Shown here piece after piece: positions 63,307 through 64,000 of a stretch of 64,000 nucleotides of DNA (within the stretch, counting starts at the first letter, position 1; every line of letters begins with the position of its first letter). A model generated the notes under the pieces. That model ran no database searches and was not told where the DNA came from. It saw nothing but the letters and a program-made list of their open reading frames with translations. A program made the position numbers and the translations under genes. Source of the stretch: Phormidium ambiguum IAM M-71 (GTDB lineage Bacteria > Cyanobacteriota > Cyanobacteriia > Cyanobacteriales > Aerosakkonemataceae); contig NZ_MRCE01000009.1 of assembly GCF_001904725.1 (NCBI RefSeq), forward strand, positions 78,838 to 142,837, written 5' to 3'.

Positions 63307-64000
63307 CTATTGCCCTCCTGCGCCTGGAGTGGGCTGTGTTCCGGGAGTTACAACACCTGGGGTGGGAGGAGCGAGCGGCGTTCCGGGAGTTACGACACCG
63401 GGAGTGGGAAGGGCTCCGGGTATTTGTGTGCCTGGGGTGGAAGGAGCAGGCAGCGTTCCGGGAGTTACGACACCGGGAGTAGGAAGGGTTCCGGGTATTT
63501 GTGCGCCTGGGGTAGGAATGGGAAGGCTACCAGGGACTCCAGGATCGGGGGTAGCAGTGGGAAGTGTGCCAGGAGTTATGACACTGGGAATGCCTGTACC
63601 TGGGGTAATTGTGCCGGGAATTTGCTGGGAAGTTTCCGGTTCGGGTAAGGTGGCTAGGGCGACGCGATCGCCTCCTACTGCCTGCATTTTGTCCAAAACT
63701 TGCACTACATCATTGTAAAAAGCTGTTTTGGAAGCATATAAAACCATTGTTCCTGTGGGATTTTTTTGATTAAATTCTCGCAGTTTTTGTTCTAATTGTT
63801 CTGGTGTGACTAACTCATTTTCGACATAAATTTGATTGTAGGGATTGATACTAACTAATAATCTAGAAGCTATTTGTGGTGTAGTCGCATTACTTGCTTG
63901 CGGTAAATCTACAGTGATTGCTTGCTGTCTCGTTAAACCTACGGCTGCCAACAAAAAGAATGTCAATATACAAAATATGACATCAATTAGTGGCAAAATT
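63307..64000 (-). CDS. ExbD/TolR family protein with Pro/Gly/Thr repeat tail (5' truncated)
   Basis: Energy-transducing subunit that works with an ExbB/TolQ proton channel. The visible start (…ILPLIDVIFCILTFFLLAAVG) is the conserved ExbD membrane helix with its essential Asp, so the true N-terminus lies beyond the window edge. The periplasmic ExbD domain (about 25-115) contains KTAFYNDVVQVLDKMQAVGGDRV. The last ~110 residues are a Pro/Gly/Thr repeat built from units like LPTPGVVTPGT and PGTQIPG, spelled by GC-rich tandem DNA at about 63315-63620. This tail is unusual for the family and could span or bind the cell wall. An exbB gene would be expected just upstream, outside the window. Confidence 0.85.
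   Translation of the reverse strand, partial: ILPLIDVIFCILTFFLLAAVGLTRQQAITVDLPQASNATTPQIASRLLVSINPYNQIYVENELVTPEQLEQKLREFNQKNPTGTMVLYASKTAFYNDVVQVLDKMQAVGGDRVALATLPEPETSQQIPGTITPGTGIPSVITPGTLPTATPDPGVPGSLPIPTPGAQIPGTLPTPGVVTPGTLPAPSTPGTQIPGALPTPGVVTPGTPLAPPTPGVVTPGTQPTPGAGGQ

Noticed and set aside
63275..63718. Gly/Pro/Val-rich frames on the plus strand opposite the ExbD tail
   Set aside because: They are antisense reflections of the tandem repeat; the ExbD frame continues into a clear conserved domain, and these do not.

Overview
The window is chromosomal DNA from a cyanobacterium. This rests on cyanophycin synthetase and cyanophycinase, the bilin reductase PcyA, a CyanoP-type lipoprotein, the CrtO carotenoid ketolase, a CYP110-like P450, DUF760, DUF1517, DUF2993 and DUF1206 proteins, and constant recurrence of the GCGATCGC (HIP1) octamer. 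The DNA is AT-rich, and gene gaps are filled with short dispersed repeats of kinds common in filamentous cyanobacteria. The species cannot be fixed from the sequence. No rRNA, tRNA, CRISPR array, transposase or prophage was recognised.

Layout. 0-8 kb: a partial gene, a LuxR-type response regulator with a CHASE2 histidine kinase, a repeat cluster, MmsA-like dehydrogenase, and a biliverdin-type phytochrome hybrid kinase. 8-13 kb (minus strand): DUF760, an orphan peptide-type solute-binding lipoprotein, a small nuclease-fold-like protein, IspF, DUF1517, TrmD. 13.7-20.5 kb (mainly plus): cyanophycinase, cyanophycin synthetase, TatA (minus), and an 800-residue membrane protein of unknown function. 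20.6-28 kb: a molybdopterin oxidoreductase, a membrane Ser/Thr kinase, PcyA and two GT4 glycosyltransferases. 28-37.5 kb: a membrane-anchored unknown, a GAF-PAS-GGDEF diguanylate cyclase, LarB, CyanoP, Maf and unknowns. 37.5-49 kb: a GT4/FkbM pair, an orphan sugar-binding lipoprotein, a double cupin, a saccharopine-dehydrogenase-like protein, CrtO, DUF1206, tandem DUF2993 paralogues, and the P450. 49-63 kb: a divergent phosphoketolase-like enzyme, a two-gene accessory cassette, DUF362, DUF3891, phosphate acetyltransferase, a fused IIA-HPr-EI protein and a glucose-type IICB permease. The window ends inside an ExbD/TolR gene with a Pro/Gly/Thr repeat tail.

How the parts may work together. cphB-cphA form a nitrogen-storage module. 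The 49-63 kb region could be a sugar-use module. The fusion protein and PtsG-like IICB together hold every domain of a glucose PTS, which most cyanobacteria are known to lack. The phosphoketolase-like enzyme and Pta could turn sugar phosphates into acetyl-phosphate and then acetyl-CoA. This link is inferred from neighbourhood and family. The best candidates for something new are this PTS locus, the 51.7-53.4 kb unknown cassette, the divergent phosphoketolase-like enzyme, the 800-residue membrane protein, and an 86-bp MITE-like repeat present in two copies.
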